From Gammaproteobacteria bacterium (GTDB lineage: Bacteria > Pseudomonadota > Gammaproteobacteria > Pseudomonadales > Azotimanducaceae): a DNA stretch of 64,000 bases. Where the stretch lies: positions 17,716-81,715 of the forward strand of contig JAPOTJ010000065.1 of assembly GCA_026709225.1 (NCBI GenBank), in the 5' to 3' direction. The translations under genes and the position numbers were made by a program. Below the pieces are notes generated by a model. The model was given only the letters and a program-made list of their open reading frames with translations. It made no database searches and was not told where the DNA came from. Of this stretch, positions 7,528-16,147 are shown piece by piece. Each line of letters starts with the position of its first letter. Position 1 is the first letter of the stretch.

Positions 7528-8396
7528 CCGGGCGGGCGGCGGCAGATACCATTGACGACGAGTTGCGGCATTGGCGTCAGGGCGATGTGTCTTTAGATGC
7601 AGAACAGGAGTTCGTTCATGTAGCTGATCTATCCTGCCCCCACAGCCCAGCTTCAATACAGGCGGTCGCAGGTGCCGACGACAAACGGAAAGTGACAGGA
7701 ATCGGCACGGTTGCTGAAGAGGTGGAAGGTGTCGTGATACTGACACAGACATGCGATGTCGTGCGCTCATACGAGAATCGCCCATTTGTCGAGGTTGCGC
7801 CCCTAGTAAGGCTTGACGATGCGATGGTGGAACAGGTTCGCAGGCTGCAACGACCTGCGTTCGCATACGTTAAATGTATGGCACGTGAGCGCTTAGTCGC
7901 TGACCTAGACCGCGTGATGACAGTCGAAAAGGCTGTGGTCGCAAGCTGGACGAGAATCTCCGGCTGGAACACGGATGCGGAGGGTCGAGAATTCGCACGC
8001 GCGATTGCCCGAAAGCGGTCAAGGTTCGCGTTTCCAAACGATTTCGTTTTCGCCGCAGCACGATTCCGGAGACGCGTGATGGATAAACACAACAGAAACA
8101 CAGTCGAAGGGAGCCACTTGCGGGCTCTTAGCGAAATTCGGATTCGCGGGGAACCGTCTTGGAGTGATGACGTGGTGGACCTGACCATCTGGTTCATCAA
8201 GGAGCGTGACCCCACGAATGTGGATCCCGACTGGGCGAATGTGACCAGTCAGTGGAGCACATTGATCGACGAATCAGGTCGCTTTCGCGTGCGGAACGCC
8301 ATCGCATGCGAGTTGGACGACATCACGGCTCGCGAGTATGTGGAAAGCGATGTGCTTGATCTTGATAGCTTGTCTGTCGATGAAATTTGGGACTGA
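7524..8396 (+). CDS. unknown protein, third gene of TIGR04255 operon
   Basis: 290 residues, start overlapping the HTH gene by 4 bp. I do not recognise the family with certainty. A conserved-looking core, GVVILTQTCDVVRS near residue 68-81, is followed by FVEVAPLVRL; a Q-T/D-C-D motif after a hydrophobic strand recurs in several uncharacterised cytoplasmic proteins. Near residue 165-180 it reads RFAFPNDFVFAAARFRRR. The C terminus is acidic. There is no signal peptide, membrane helix or obvious nuclease motif. Its position at the end of a tightly coupled operon suggests it forms a complex with, or is controlled by, the two preceding proteins. Confidence 0.6.
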   Translation: MTGRAAADTIDDELRHWRQGDVSLDAEQEFVHVADLSCPHSPASIQAVAGADDKRKVTGIGTVAEEVEGVVILTQTCDVVRSYENRPFVEVAPLVRLDDAMVEQVRRLQRPAFAYVKCMARERLVADLDRVMTVEKAVVASWTRISGWNTDAEGREFARAIARKRSRFAFPNDFVFAAARFRRRVMDKHNRNTVEGSHLRALSEIRIRGEPSWSDDVVDLTIWFIKERDPTNVDPDWANVTSQWSTLIDESGRFRVRNAIACELDDITAREYVESDVLDLDSLSVDEIWD

Positions 8397-8634
8397 CTCC
8401 ATGATCAAGAAGCGTGACGCGCAGAATTTTATAGCTGTGCGTCGGCGCAAGAGCTAGCGCCACTATCGAAGCGAAAACGTTCACTTCCATATCGCCAAAA
8501 AGACAGCCTCATCGATGAGTTTGGATAGGTGCGTCTTGGCCTCGTGCATACTGATGATTCGCATGATTGCGCTGCGCACAAGAAAACGGGTCAGCACAGT
8601 AACATGACGACCCAAAGACTTCGGAACACTGAAC
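8397..8634 (+). other. intergenic region with an 18-codon ORF
   Basis: The stretch holds one tiny frame, 8401-8457 (MIKKRDAQNFIAVRRRKS), which begins 4 bp after the operon and could be a truncated fourth gene or chance. A short repeat GGCGC/GCGCC flanks it (about 8443-8461) without a T-tract. Nothing else is recognised before the EthD gene. Confidence 0.3.
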
Positions 8635-9318
8635 ATGGAAAAACTCATCTACCTGCTCCACCGCACGAGCGACGAATCTGAAGATCAATTCGCTGACGCC
8701 ATGCGAGGTGCGGCCGAGCAGCTCGCAGGCGCGACGGGCGTTGAAAAGCTCGACCTGTACCTCGTGGACGCGGATGTCGAGCCCGCACGCTTCAGGCGCA
8801 TACAAACGAGCGAAAACCTGCCAGATGGCGCGCTCTCAACATGGCTCGACACGTTGATGCAACGGGATGCGCTGGAATCGCAGCTCGGCGACCTGTGCCG
8901 GTACCATGCCTATCTTGTCACCGAATCCGAACCACTCGTCATGCCGCGGAAAGCGCCCGGACGAGTGCCTGGCATGTGCCATATCGCCATGCTGCAGCGA
9001 CCGCCACGCTTGCAGCGCGCCGAATGGCTTGACATATGGCAGGGGCAGCACACGCAAGTGGCGATCGACACGCAATCGACCTTTGGCTATCGGCAGAACG
9101 TGGTCGTGCGTCCCCTCACCGCCGAAGCGCCGCCTTTTGACGGCATCGTTGAGGAAAACTTTCCGAATGAAGCCATGACTTCGCAGCACACCTTCTTCGC
9201 GTGCGAGGACGACCAAGGGCTGCAAACGAACATGGAACTGATGATGGCAAGCTGCCAGCGCTTCATCGATTTCGACAAGATCGATGTCCTGCCGACCTCG
9301 CAGTTCGTTATTCAGTGA
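8635..9318 (+). CDS. EthD-domain protein
   Basis: 227 residues. The two halves each show a ferredoxin-like dimeric alpha/beta-barrel pattern; the second contains QRAEWLDIWQGQHTQVAI near residue 125-142, the typical EthD segment (a helix carrying W-x-x-x-H), and FGYRQNVVVRPL. EthD proteins occur in degradation pathways and often act as small-molecule binding or ring-modifying proteins; the precise reaction here is unknown. It is convergent with, and overlaps by 11 bp, an NTF2-like protein gene, and a KstD-like flavoprotein lies nearby, so a catabolic role in steroid- or terpenoid-like compounds is plausible but not shown. Confidence 0.7.
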   Translation: MEKLIYLLHRTSDESEDQFADAMRGAAEQLAGATGVEKLDLYLVDADVEPARFRRIQTSENLPDGALSTWLDTLMQRDALESQLGDLCRYHAYLVTESEPLVMPRKAPGRVPGMCHIAMLQRPPRLQRAEWLDIWQGQHTQVAIDTQSTFGYRQNVVVRPLTAEAPPFDGIVEENFPNEAMTSQHTFFACEDDQGLQTNMELMMASCQRFIDFDKIDVLPTSQFVIQ

Positions 9319-9793
9319 TCGCAGGCCGCGGCGTCACCACACCAATCGGACGGCAAGTAACGTGCCAGTCCGGCGGCAGCGGCGATGAGAATTCCAATAG
9401 GCGCACATACCCTGTGTGCTGAATGAGCCAGTCGTCGCCGCGCTTGACATATTTGTCCTCGTAGAGCGCTGAGCCTTGCAGCATGACCTTCGCGCCCTCA
9501 TGGATAAAGACATCGTGCAAGTACCAGAGACCTGTCGCGGAGTCTCCATCGACTTCGATCTCGGGGTGATGCGCGTTGTGCATCCCGTACTGCTGCTCGT
9601 TGAATGCGCCAGCAAAGAACTCTTCTAGCGCTGGCCAGCCGCTCAGTTGAATCTGATAGGTCGAGCTTTGAAAATCAACGGACGCTGATTCGCAGAAGAC
9701 CGTCTGCAAGCCTGCCAAGTCCCTCGTATCGAGATAGCGAAAATACCGCGCCTTCAGTTGTTTGATGCGCTCTATGGCTTCTAGGTCAAGCAT
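9308..9793 (-). CDS. SnoaL/NTF2-like small protein (ketosteroid-isomerase fold)
   Basis: 161 residues from ATG 9793 (MLDLEAIERIKQLKARYFRY). The start helix, YLDTRDLAGLQTVFCESASV and HNAHHPEIEVDGDSATGLWY are hallmarks of SnoaL-like nuclear-transport-factor-2 proteins, which isomerise, hydrate or cyclise small polycyclic substrates or merely bind them. A histidine pair near residue 72-74 sits where many family members have catalytic residues. Cytoplasmic. Its start overlaps the stop of the upstream paralogue by 8 bp, so both are made from one message. Confidence 0.75.
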   Translation of the reverse strand: MLDLEAIERIKQLKARYFRYLDTRDLAGLQTVFCESASVDFQSSTYQIQLSGWPALEEFFAGAFNEQQYGMHNAHHPEIEVDGDSATGLWYLHDVFIHEGAKVMLQGSALYEDKYVKRGDDWLIQHTGYVRLLEFSSPLPPDWHVTCRPIGVVTPRPAITE

Positions 9794-10223
9794 TGTTCGA
9801 TTCCTCGTTTTCCTGTGCGTTTGTATGTTCGGCAATCTGCGCCATGACCGCATTGAAGTCCCAGTAGGTATTCAGGCTGACCAGTTTGCCAGCCTCGTTG
9901 GCTTCGTACACCGAGACCATTTCAACTGACGACTTCACGGGTTCCACATTGGTCGCCGTCATGAACACCGCGCAAATGCGCTCGCCCACCGGAATGCGCT
10001 TGTGCGGGACGACGACAAGCGTGCCGCCCATCATCATGTCCCAGAATTCGGCGATGCGCGCTTTGCCGCGAAAGCCTACGCCTTCGGGGTCGTGCGGCGA
10101 AGGACCGACAGGATCATGGACGACGGCATCGTCAGCGAAGAGATCAATCCACCCCTCGCGATTGCCAGCCATGGCGTGGGCGATGGATTTCTTGTGCGCT
10201 TGCAGCGCAAGGTTGTCGGTCAT
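9786..10223 (-). CDS. second SnoaL/NTF2-like protein
   Basis: 145 residues. MTDNLALQAHKKSIAHAMAG then WIDLFADDAVVHDPVGPS, GFRGKARIAEFWDMM and VYEANEAGKLVSLNTYWDF show the SnoaL-like NTF2 fold with the usual D-x-V-x-D-P-V. It resembles the downstream protein in fold but not closely in sequence. The pair probably acts on a common substrate; in steroid and terpene catabolic clusters such proteins are isomerases or hydratases. No direct evidence of substrate. Confidence 0.75.
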   Translation of the reverse strand: MTDNLALQAHKKSIAHAMAGNREGWIDLFADDAVVHDPVGPSPHDPEGVGFRGKARIAEFWDMMMGGTLVVVPHKRIPVGERICAVFMTATNVEPVKSSVEMVSVYEANEAGKLVSLNTYWDFNAVMAQIAEHTNAQENEESNNA

Positions 10224-10340
10224 GGTTGACTCCTTGGTATCGAACGGCTATTGCGCGGATGTGACCAGCAGTGTGAACATCATAGCCTTGCGCAAAGAAC
10301 GCTTGCACGCGACGCCGCATGGGGTACATCCCATGCGGTT

Positions 10341-10389
10341 GACGGAATTACTGTTTCACCGAACGTTGCACTTGAAGGTTGAATGTACA
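10341..10389 (+). mobile_element. 3'-end remnant of an IS30-family element
   Basis: One frame reads ITVSPNVALEG then TGA (10347-10382), directly followed by TTGAATGTACA-like sequence. The same arrangement, ITVSPSVALDG-stop and TTGAATGTAGA, occurs on the minus strand at 38254-38300 in an IS30-type transposase tail, so this is a relic of the last codons plus the terminal inverted repeat. No more of the element remains here. Confidence 0.5.
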
Positions 10390-10432
10390 GCCAAGTGGAG
10401 GAGATTCTCCGAAATCGAGCTTCGCAAGTCGG

Positions 10433-11323
10433 TTAGGCTCGAGTGAGGCATTCGAGAGCCTCATTCACTTTTCTGTTCAGAAGCAGCTCGCTTTCGATAG
10501 CAGCAGAGCGAGATTGAGCGTGCGCTTTCGCGCATTCGATTAACTTCTCTTGGAAGTGATCATCACATTCAAAAAGCCTGCGGACATCGAATACGATGGT
10601 ATTGAACGTGTCGGTTTTCTTGTTTTTCTCACGAAACCCGGCATCCCCAAGTATGGCGAGCGTCTTTCGGAACTCGTCTCGATTCAACTCCTCCGTATCG
10701 AGCATTTGCTTCATGCCGTGCGCCATGATCCATGTATACGCGATGTCAATGTTCCCGCCTGCAAGGGCTTTGATGGTGTCGCTCGCGCTGTGAATGAGCG
10801 GCCTGTTCCAGCCTTTCTTCACAAGCCAACTGTTGAGTTCTTCATGCGCCATCGTGTTTAGGTTATTCGAGCTGAGCAGATCGACATCAAAATAAATTGC
10901 TTGCGCAACGACCATCGGATCGCCTGCAAGCTCGTCGCGTTGTCGCGGTTCTGCAAACACGGTAGCGGGAATTGACCCGGCGATGTCACGCATGTGCCTA
11001 TTTCCCGATCGATCTGTCTTGAGGATGCGAAAGGGTGGGCGGTTCGATATGTCATCCCACCACTCCAATGCCGCGCGAGAGATCGCTTCTTCGATCGCAT
11101 CCCTTTGCAAGACAGGCAGACTGCGTAGTCGGGTCGCACGTCTTCTCTCCCATCGCGACATTTCAGCGTCGGCGAGATGCCTGCGCTCAATCACCTCCTT
11201 CACCACTTCAGGCAGAAGCGCGATTTCAGAGCCTGTTTCGAGGGCGATGCCGTGCAAAAGCCGTCTTGATGTCGGGTAGATCAACAGGTTGGTGTCAACG
11301 GCGAATTGACCCGTCATCATCAT
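10433..11323 (-). CDS. PIN-like-domain protein, possible toxin
   Basis: About 296 residues from the first of three consecutive ATGs at 11323/11320/11317. QFAVDTNLLIYPTSRRLL carries the D-T-N of PIN-type nucleases, and LLPEVVKEVIERR supplies the following acidic residue; a later DELAGDPMVVAQAIYFDVDL with SSNN fits the third acidic cluster (D-x-x-I-x-A..., normally followed by T-x-N). It is larger than VapC toxins, closer to the PIN-like proteins found beside phage or conflict genes. The upstream 91-residue gene overlaps its start, as in toxin-antitoxin operons. Function is inferred from fold only. Confidence 0.6.
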   Translation of the reverse strand: MMMTGQFAVDTNLLIYPTSRRLLHGIALETGSEIALLPEVVKEVIERRHLADAEMSRWERRRATRLRSLPVLQRDAIEEAISRAALEWWDDISNRPPFRILKTDRSGNRHMRDIAGSIPATVFAEPRQRDELAGDPMVVAQAIYFDVDLLSSNNLNTMAHEELNSWLVKKGWNRPLIHSASDTIKALAGGNIDIAYTWIMAHGMKQMLDTEELNRDEFRKTLAILGDAGFREKNKKTDTFNTIVFDVRRLFECDDHFQEKLIECAKAHAQSRSAAIESELLLNRKVNEALECLTRA

Positions 11324-11570
11324 CCTCTGTTTTCTCATAGAACGATTCGGGCAACTCAAGCACGACATCCTCGTCGAAATCGCTCAGGTCGTCAGGCAAG
11401 GCATGCCAGTCATATCCCTCAAGCCGCGCCATTTGGTAGGGCGTCGGTCTTTTCGCAAGAATGTCCCCTGTGTCAGGGTCGATGACAAAATTGCGCCTGT
11501 CATAGGCTTCCCGCTCTTCAGGTGTCATCAGCACCTTTCGCCAGTCGTTCTGTCGTTTGAGTTCATCCAT
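11295..11570 (-). CDS. small acidic protein upstream of PIN-like gene, possible antitoxin
   Basis: 91 residues from ATG 11570 (MDELKRQNDWRKVLM); an upstream extension is open but would run into the promoter region of the divergent flavoprotein gene. It has TPEEREAYDRRNFVIDPDTG and a strongly acidic C-terminal end (DFDEDVVLELPESFYEKTED), as expected for an antitoxin tail, but no clear DNA-binding motif. The 3' end overlaps the start of the PIN-like gene. I do not recognise the family. Confidence 0.45.
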   Translation of the reverse strand: MDELKRQNDWRKVLMTPEEREAYDRRNFVIDPDTGDILAKRPTPYQMARLEGYDWHALPDDLSDFDEDVVLELPESFYEKTEDDDDGSIRR

Positions 11571-11641
11571 TCGACGGTGTGAAAGGGGAATCACTTGGTT
11601 CGGATTATAAAGGCAAAGGCCAAGAAACGACGCGCTGCGGT

Positions 11642-13381
11642 ATGCTGGAACTTTCGCCAAGGAGCACAAGGTTGCAGGACAGCTTTGATCACGAAGTCGA
11701 TGTGCTGATCGTCGGCAGCGGCAATGGCGCGATGACCGCGGCGCTGTGTTGCCACGAGCTCGGCGTCACCGATGTCCTGCTGATCGAGAAGAGCGAGAAG
11801 GTCGGCGGCACAAGCGCCATATCGGGTGGCGGCGTGTGGATTCCATGCAACCGCTATGCGAAGGCCGCCGGTGCCGAGGATTCCTTGGAAGATGCGCGCG
11901 AATATCTGCGCCAGACAATTCCGTCGAACGACGTGCCAAGCGAGATGCTCGACACCTATGTCAAAGTCGGCCCCGAGATGATCGACTTTCTACATGAGCG
12001 CACGCGCGTGCGCTACATGTCCTTGGACCACTATCCCGACTACTACACCGACCTGCCCGGCGCGCGGCACGGCCATCGCTCGATGGAGCCGGAACCGGTC
12101 GACGCCTCGGAGCTTGGGGGTGATTTCGCGCACATTCATCCGACGCACCACATGATGCGACTCTTCGGGCGCATTCACTTCACGCAAACTGAAGCGGCGC
12201 TCTTGACGGCGCGCCTGCCTGGCTGGGCTGGCCTCACCATGCGACTCATTGGCCGCGCTGTACTCGACCTGCCGTGGACATTGAAGTGGGGCATCGCGCG
12301 CCGACTTTGCACTGGCTGCGCTGGCGTGACCCGGCTCTGGCTGTCACTCAAAGACCGCGATATTCCGCTCTGGCGCGAAACACCAATGACCGAACTGATC
12401 ACCGATGCGAACGGCGAAGTCGTCGGCATGAAAGCGCGTAAAGGTGGCCGTGAGTTCCGAATCCGCGCGCGAAAGGCGGTGATCCTCGCTGCCGGCGGTT
12501 TTGAACACAATCAAGAAATGCGCGAGCGCTACCTGCCGCAGCCGACGCGCAGCGAATGGAGCGCGGGATGCGCCACCAACACGGGGGACGCCATTCGTGA
12601 AGGCATGCGCCTCGGTGCGGCGACTCGTCTCATGGACGGCGCGTGGTGGTGCATGACCTTGGGCACGCCCGGCGAACCTATGCCGCGCCTTGCGGTCATG
12701 GAAAAGTCCTATCCCGGCTCGTGTGTCGTGAACTTGAACGGCAAGCGCATCGGCAACGAATCGCAAAACTACATGGCTTATCAGCATCAGCTGTTTGATG
12801 TGCATTCGGATGACAATCCATGCGTGCCTGCTTATCAGGTCTTCGATGCGCGCTTTCGCAGCAAGTATCTCGCCGGCCCGTTGATGACCCCGGACGTCAA
12901 GCCGGACTGGACGATTCCGAAGACATGGTTCGAACAGAAATTCGTCGCCAAGGCCGACTCGCTTGACGAGCTCGCCGAAACCCTCGGCATTCACGCAGAC
13001 AACTTCAAGATCACCATCGCAGAGATGAACGACTACGCCAAGACCGGCAAGGACCTTGAATTCGGGCGCGGCGACGTGGCTTATGATCGCTATTATGGCG
13101 ACCCGCGAGTCGAGCCGAATCCGTGCCTCGCACCGATCGACACGCCGCCTTTCTACGCCATGCGCCTCGACCCAGGCGACTTCGGCACGCACGGCGGGCT
13201 CGCAACCGATACCAATGCGCAAGTGCTGCGCGAAGATGGCACCGCCATTCCTCGCCTCTACGCCATCGGCAATTGCAGCGCTGCCATCCTGCCGACCTAT
13301 CCTGGACCCGGCGCAACGCTTGGGCCCGCCATGACGTTCGGCTATCAAGCGGCGCGGCATATTGCTGACCACTCGGACTGA
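11642..13381 (+). CDS. FAD-binding dehydrogenase of the 3-ketosteroid-delta1-dehydrogenase / fumarate-reductase type
   Basis: About 579 residues. The N-terminal dinucleotide fold is DVLIVGSGNGAMTAAL, then LLIEKSEKVGGTSAISGGG (substrate-loop start typical of KstD and flavocytochrome c family); KAVILAAGGFEHN near residue 280 and PGPGATLGPAMTFGYQAAR at the C terminus close the FAD site. Likely an oxidoreductase acting on a steroid-like or other hydrophobic ring substrate. Alternative start: a TTG at 11672 follows AAGGAG with good spacing and may be the true one. Divergent from the PIN-like pair; namZ follows after 17 bp. The nearby EthD and NTF2-like proteins support a catabolic role. Confidence 0.8.
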   Translation: MLELSPRSTRLQDSFDHEVDVLIVGSGNGAMTAALCCHELGVTDVLLIEKSEKVGGTSAISGGGVWIPCNRYAKAAGAEDSLEDAREYLRQTIPSNDVPSEMLDTYVKVGPEMIDFLHERTRVRYMSLDHYPDYYTDLPGARHGHRSMEPEPVDASELGGDFAHIHPTHHMMRLFGRIHFTQTEAALLTARLPGWAGLTMRLIGRAVLDLPWTLKWGIARRLCTGCAGVTRLWLSLKDRDIPLWRETPMTELITDANGEVVGMKARKGGREFRIRARKAVILAAGGFEHNQEMRERYLPQPTRSEWSAGCATNTGDAIREGMRLGAATRLMDGAWWCMTLGTPGEPMPRLAVMEKSYPGSCVVNLNGKRIGNESQNYMAYQHQLFDVHSDDNPCVPAYQVFDARFRSKYLAGPLMTPDVKPDWTIPKTWFEQKFVAKADSLDELAETLGIHADNFKITIAEMNDYAKTGKDLEFGRGDVAYDRYYGDPRVEPNPCLAPIDTPPFYAMRLDPGDFGTHGGLATDTNAQVLREDGTAIPRLYAIGNCSAAILPTYPGPGATLGPAMTFGYQAARHIADHSD

Positions 13382-13398
13382 CGCTTCGGCCTTCAATC

Positions 13399-14598
13399 AT
13401 GAAATTCGGCATTGACCGCCTGCTGGCGGACAAAGGGTTGCGCGCGGCGCTTCGCGGCAGACGGGTCGCCCTGCTCGCGCATCCGGCGTCGGTCACCGGC
13501 GAGCTTCACCACACCCTCGATGCGCTCAGCGCCTGCGACGACATCAACGTCACATCAGCGTTCGGGCCGCAGCATGGACTGCGCGGCGAGAAGCAGGACA
13601 ACATGATCGAGTCGCCGGACTTCACCGACCCTGCCCTCGGCATCCCGGTATTCAGTCTCTACGGCGAAGTTCGTCGTCCGACAAGCGAGATGATGGACAC
13701 GTTCGACGTCATGCTGATTGATCTTCAAGATCTTGGCTGCCGCATTTACACCTTTGCAACGACACTGCTCTACGCGCTTGAGGCCGCCGCGCACTGCGGG
13801 AAAACCATCTGGGTGCTTGATCGACCGAACCCTGCGGGGCGCCCGACCGAAGGACTCGCGCTGCGTCCTAGCTGGGAGAGCTTTGTCGGTGCCGGTCCTA
13901 TGCCGATGCGACATGGCCTGACGCTTGGCGAGTTGGGGCGCTGGTTCATCGCACACTTCTCCCTCGATGTGGACTATTCGGTTATCGCCATGCACGGCTG
14001 GCGGCCAAACGAGGCACCTGGTTTTGGTTGGCCGGTGTGGGAGCGATCGTGGATCAATCCGAGCCCCAATGCGCCAACGCTCACTATGGCGCGCGCCTAT
14101 GCAGGGACTGTGATGCTCGAAGGCACGACGCTCTCCGAAGGGCGCGGCACCACGCGCCCGCTCGAGCTTCTTGGCGCCCCTGACATTGATGCGGGCAACC
14201 TCGTTAAGACGATGAACGACATGGCGCCTGAATGGCTGCAGGGCTGCACGCTGCGCGAGTGCTGGTTTGAGCCGACCTTTCACAAGCATGTCGGCACGCT
14301 CTGTAGCGGCATTCAAATCCACTGCGATGGCGCGGGGTATGATCACCTCAAATTCAAACCTTGGCGGCTCGTCGCGCTCGCGTTCAAAGCCATTCGCACG
14401 CTGGATCCCGACTATCCGCTCTGGCGAGATTTTGCGTATGAGTACGAGACTGGCAAGCTCGCAATCGATGTGATCAACGGCGGTCCGGCGCTGCGCGAAT
14501 GGGTGGACGACTCAGGTTCTGAAGTTGGCGACCTTGAGCGTCTCGCCGCAGCCGACGAAACACATTGGCGCGAGCAGATTCAGTCCGTACTGGATTGA
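13399..14598 (+). CDS. namZ: DUF1343 protein, NamZ-like exo-beta-N-acetylmuramidase (GH171)
   Basis: 399 residues. The family signature is complete: GIDRLLADK, VALLAHPASV, SAFGPQHGLRGEKQDNM near residue 53-70, VFSLYGEVRRPT, DVMLIDLQDLGCRIYTF near 110-126, and WVLDRPNPAGRPTEG near 140-154. The Bacillus subtilis member NamZ releases terminal MurNAc from peptidoglycan fragments. That fits the neighbourhood: murQ, a BadF-family amino-sugar kinase and nagA lie within 10 kb. No clear signal peptide is seen, unlike exported homologues, so it may act on imported fragments or the annotated start may be too late. It is 17 bp after the flavoprotein gene and converges, overlapping by 19 bp, with the DUF839 gene. 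Confidence 0.8.
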   Translation: MKFGIDRLLADKGLRAALRGRRVALLAHPASVTGELHHTLDALSACDDINVTSAFGPQHGLRGEKQDNMIESPDFTDPALGIPVFSLYGEVRRPTSEMMDTFDVMLIDLQDLGCRIYTFATTLLYALEAAAHCGKTIWVLDRPNPAGRPTEGLALRPSWESFVGAGPMPMRHGLTLGELGRWFIAHFSLDVDYSVIAMHGWRPNEAPGFGWPVWERSWINPSPNAPTLTMARAYAGTVMLEGTTLSEGRGTTRPLELLGAPDIDAGNLVKTMNDMAPEWLQGCTLRECWFEPTFHKHVGTLCSGIQIHCDGAGYDHLKFKPWRLVALAFKAIRTLDPDYPLWRDFAYEYETGKLAIDVINGGPALREWVDDSGSEVGDLERLAAADETHWREQIQSVLD

Positions 14599-16127
14599 CT
14601 GGCTTGATCGGGCGCTGGCGGCGGCACGGCGCCTGCGATATCGAACTCCCACACGGCATCGCCAAAGCCATCGGGCACCATCCCGAGGTCGGTGCTCGTC
14701 GGGTGCTGCACGGCGATGACAAACTTGGTCGGTTCGGTCGGATGAAAAATCATGCCTGTGGACTCCGAGCCCGCCACCTGCATGCTCATGAAATGATCAA
14801 TCGATTCGGCGACGCCATCGTTATCCATATCGCGCGCAAACCACACATCGCCGCCGACATCGCTGCGATTGGGCGCATCCTCAACAATATAGATATTGCC
14901 TGAGGCGTCTTGGGCGAGGTTGTCGGGGGCATTGAGACCGCCAGTGGTGGGCGGCAAGCCAAGGTTCTTCGGTGTTGCGCGTGAAGCGAAGCTTCTAACA
15001 TATGCCCGGTTGTCGCCGAGCATCTCAATCGACAGCACAGCGTGCTCAGCCGTTGTTGTCACGTACAGCACTTCGGAGCCGTTCTTGAGCGAGCCGACTT
15101 CCATGTCCTCAGGGCGGCCATAGGGCGTGCCACCGACATCGTCCGCTGCGGCGCGCCCGCCTCGGACAAGGCCGGCATCGTCTCGCGGGTCGATGGTCGG
15201 GCCGTCTCGAAACGGATCTGTCACGCCCTCGAGCGGTTTGCCGTCTTCGTCGGTGAGCGGAATCCAAGTCGCCGGTCCAAAGCGCGTCGCGCCCTCGTTC
15301 ACTTCATCGTTCCACATGGCGCTGGCATCGCCGCCGGACGCGGCAAAGTCGTCAACAGACAGGACAAAGGTCTGCCCACCAGCCATATAGTCGCCTGCCT
15401 GCTTCAAGCGCAGCGCATAAATCGAGCCGGAGTTCCATTCGTCGATGTAGTAGATGACGCGGTTGGGGTGCGCGCGGCTGAAATGGATGCCTTCGTGCGC
15501 CACGTTGGCGACGGTCTCGACAATGCGGTAGTCGCTGCCCTCGATGAGGGCGCTCGCCGTCGGGTCTTCCGGCGCGGGCGAGAGCGGGTTCATGATCTCT
15601 ACGACCCGTCCCAGCCCAGCCCACTCCTCGCCGAGCCAGACTGTGCCGTTGGGCGTCCAGCGGGCTGGGTCGAAGGCTGCGAAGTCGTGCGCCCAACGAT
15701 CACACGAGGATGGCTCGCATTCGCGCTTGCCGCCCGCCATCTGATCGCCAGCAAAGAGCAGTTCAGTCGTGTCAGTCAGGGTGTCGTGCCGCGACACGCC
15801 AGCGCCGAACGGCGTTTCGTGTGGGATGAAGATGTAGCGCCCGGTCGGCTCGTAGGCCATCATGTCGAACATTGACGAGATGTTGCCGGCATCGACTCGT
15901 TGGATCGATTGAGCAACATCGGCTTCGACTTCGCGCAAGCTCAGCAAGTTGCGCCCAATGACGCCAGCGGGCACCTGCCACGGTGAATTGAGTTCGTTGA
16001 CGTGGTTTGGCGATGCAACCGCTGTGGATTGTATGAGTGGATTGAAAAAAGGGCCGGTGCCCGCCATCACAAGCGGTGTGATGGTCAAGGCACCGGCAAG
16101 GAACGCAGATCTTACGTGACGAATAAT
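14580..16127 (-). CDS. DUF839/PhoX-like secreted protein
   Basis: About 515 residues. The beta-propeller repeats YGRPEDMEVGSLKNGSEVLY, then APDNLAQDASGNIYIVEDA and GMIFHPTEPTKF are typical of the DUF839/PhoX group (Ca/Fe-dependent alkaline phosphatases and relatives). A hydrophobic export-type segment RHVRSAFLAGALTITPLVMA lies at the start. No ATG fits before it: a GAGGAG ribosome-binding site stands 10 bp ahead of an ATT codon at 16127, which I propose as a non-canonical start; TTG 16088 or ATG 16067 would cut into the signal. It follows the TonB receptor by about 20 bp, so it probably belongs to the same transcript and acts in the periplasm on the receptor's substrate or on organic phosphate. 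Confidence 0.7.
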   Translation of the reverse strand: MIRHVRSAFLAGALTITPLVMAGTGPFFNPLIQSTAVASPNHVNELNSPWQVPAGVIGRNLLSLREVEADVAQSIQRVDAGNISSMFDMMAYEPTGRYIFIPHETPFGAGVSRHDTLTDTTELLFAGDQMAGGKRECEPSSCDRWAHDFAAFDPARWTPNGTVWLGEEWAGLGRVVEIMNPLSPAPEDPTASALIEGSDYRIVETVANVAHEGIHFSRAHPNRVIYYIDEWNSGSIYALRLKQAGDYMAGGQTFVLSVDDFAASGGDASAMWNDEVNEGATRFGPATWIPLTDEDGKPLEGVTDPFRDGPTIDPRDDAGLVRGGRAAADDVGGTPYGRPEDMEVGSLKNGSEVLYVTTTAEHAVLSIEMLGDNRAYVRSFASRATPKNLGLPPTTGGLNAPDNLAQDASGNIYIVEDAPNRSDVGGDVWFARDMDNDGVAESIDHFMSMQVAGSESTGMIFHPTEPTKFVIAVQHPTSTDLGMVPDGFGDAVWEFDIAGAVPPPAPDQASQSSTD

Positions 16128-16147
16128 GTTGGCTCGACTCCTCGTTC

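Noticed and set aside
12344..13396. 350-residue frame antisense to the FAD dehydrogenase
   Set aside because: The plus-strand gene has all FAD motifs; the antisense product has no recognisable domain.
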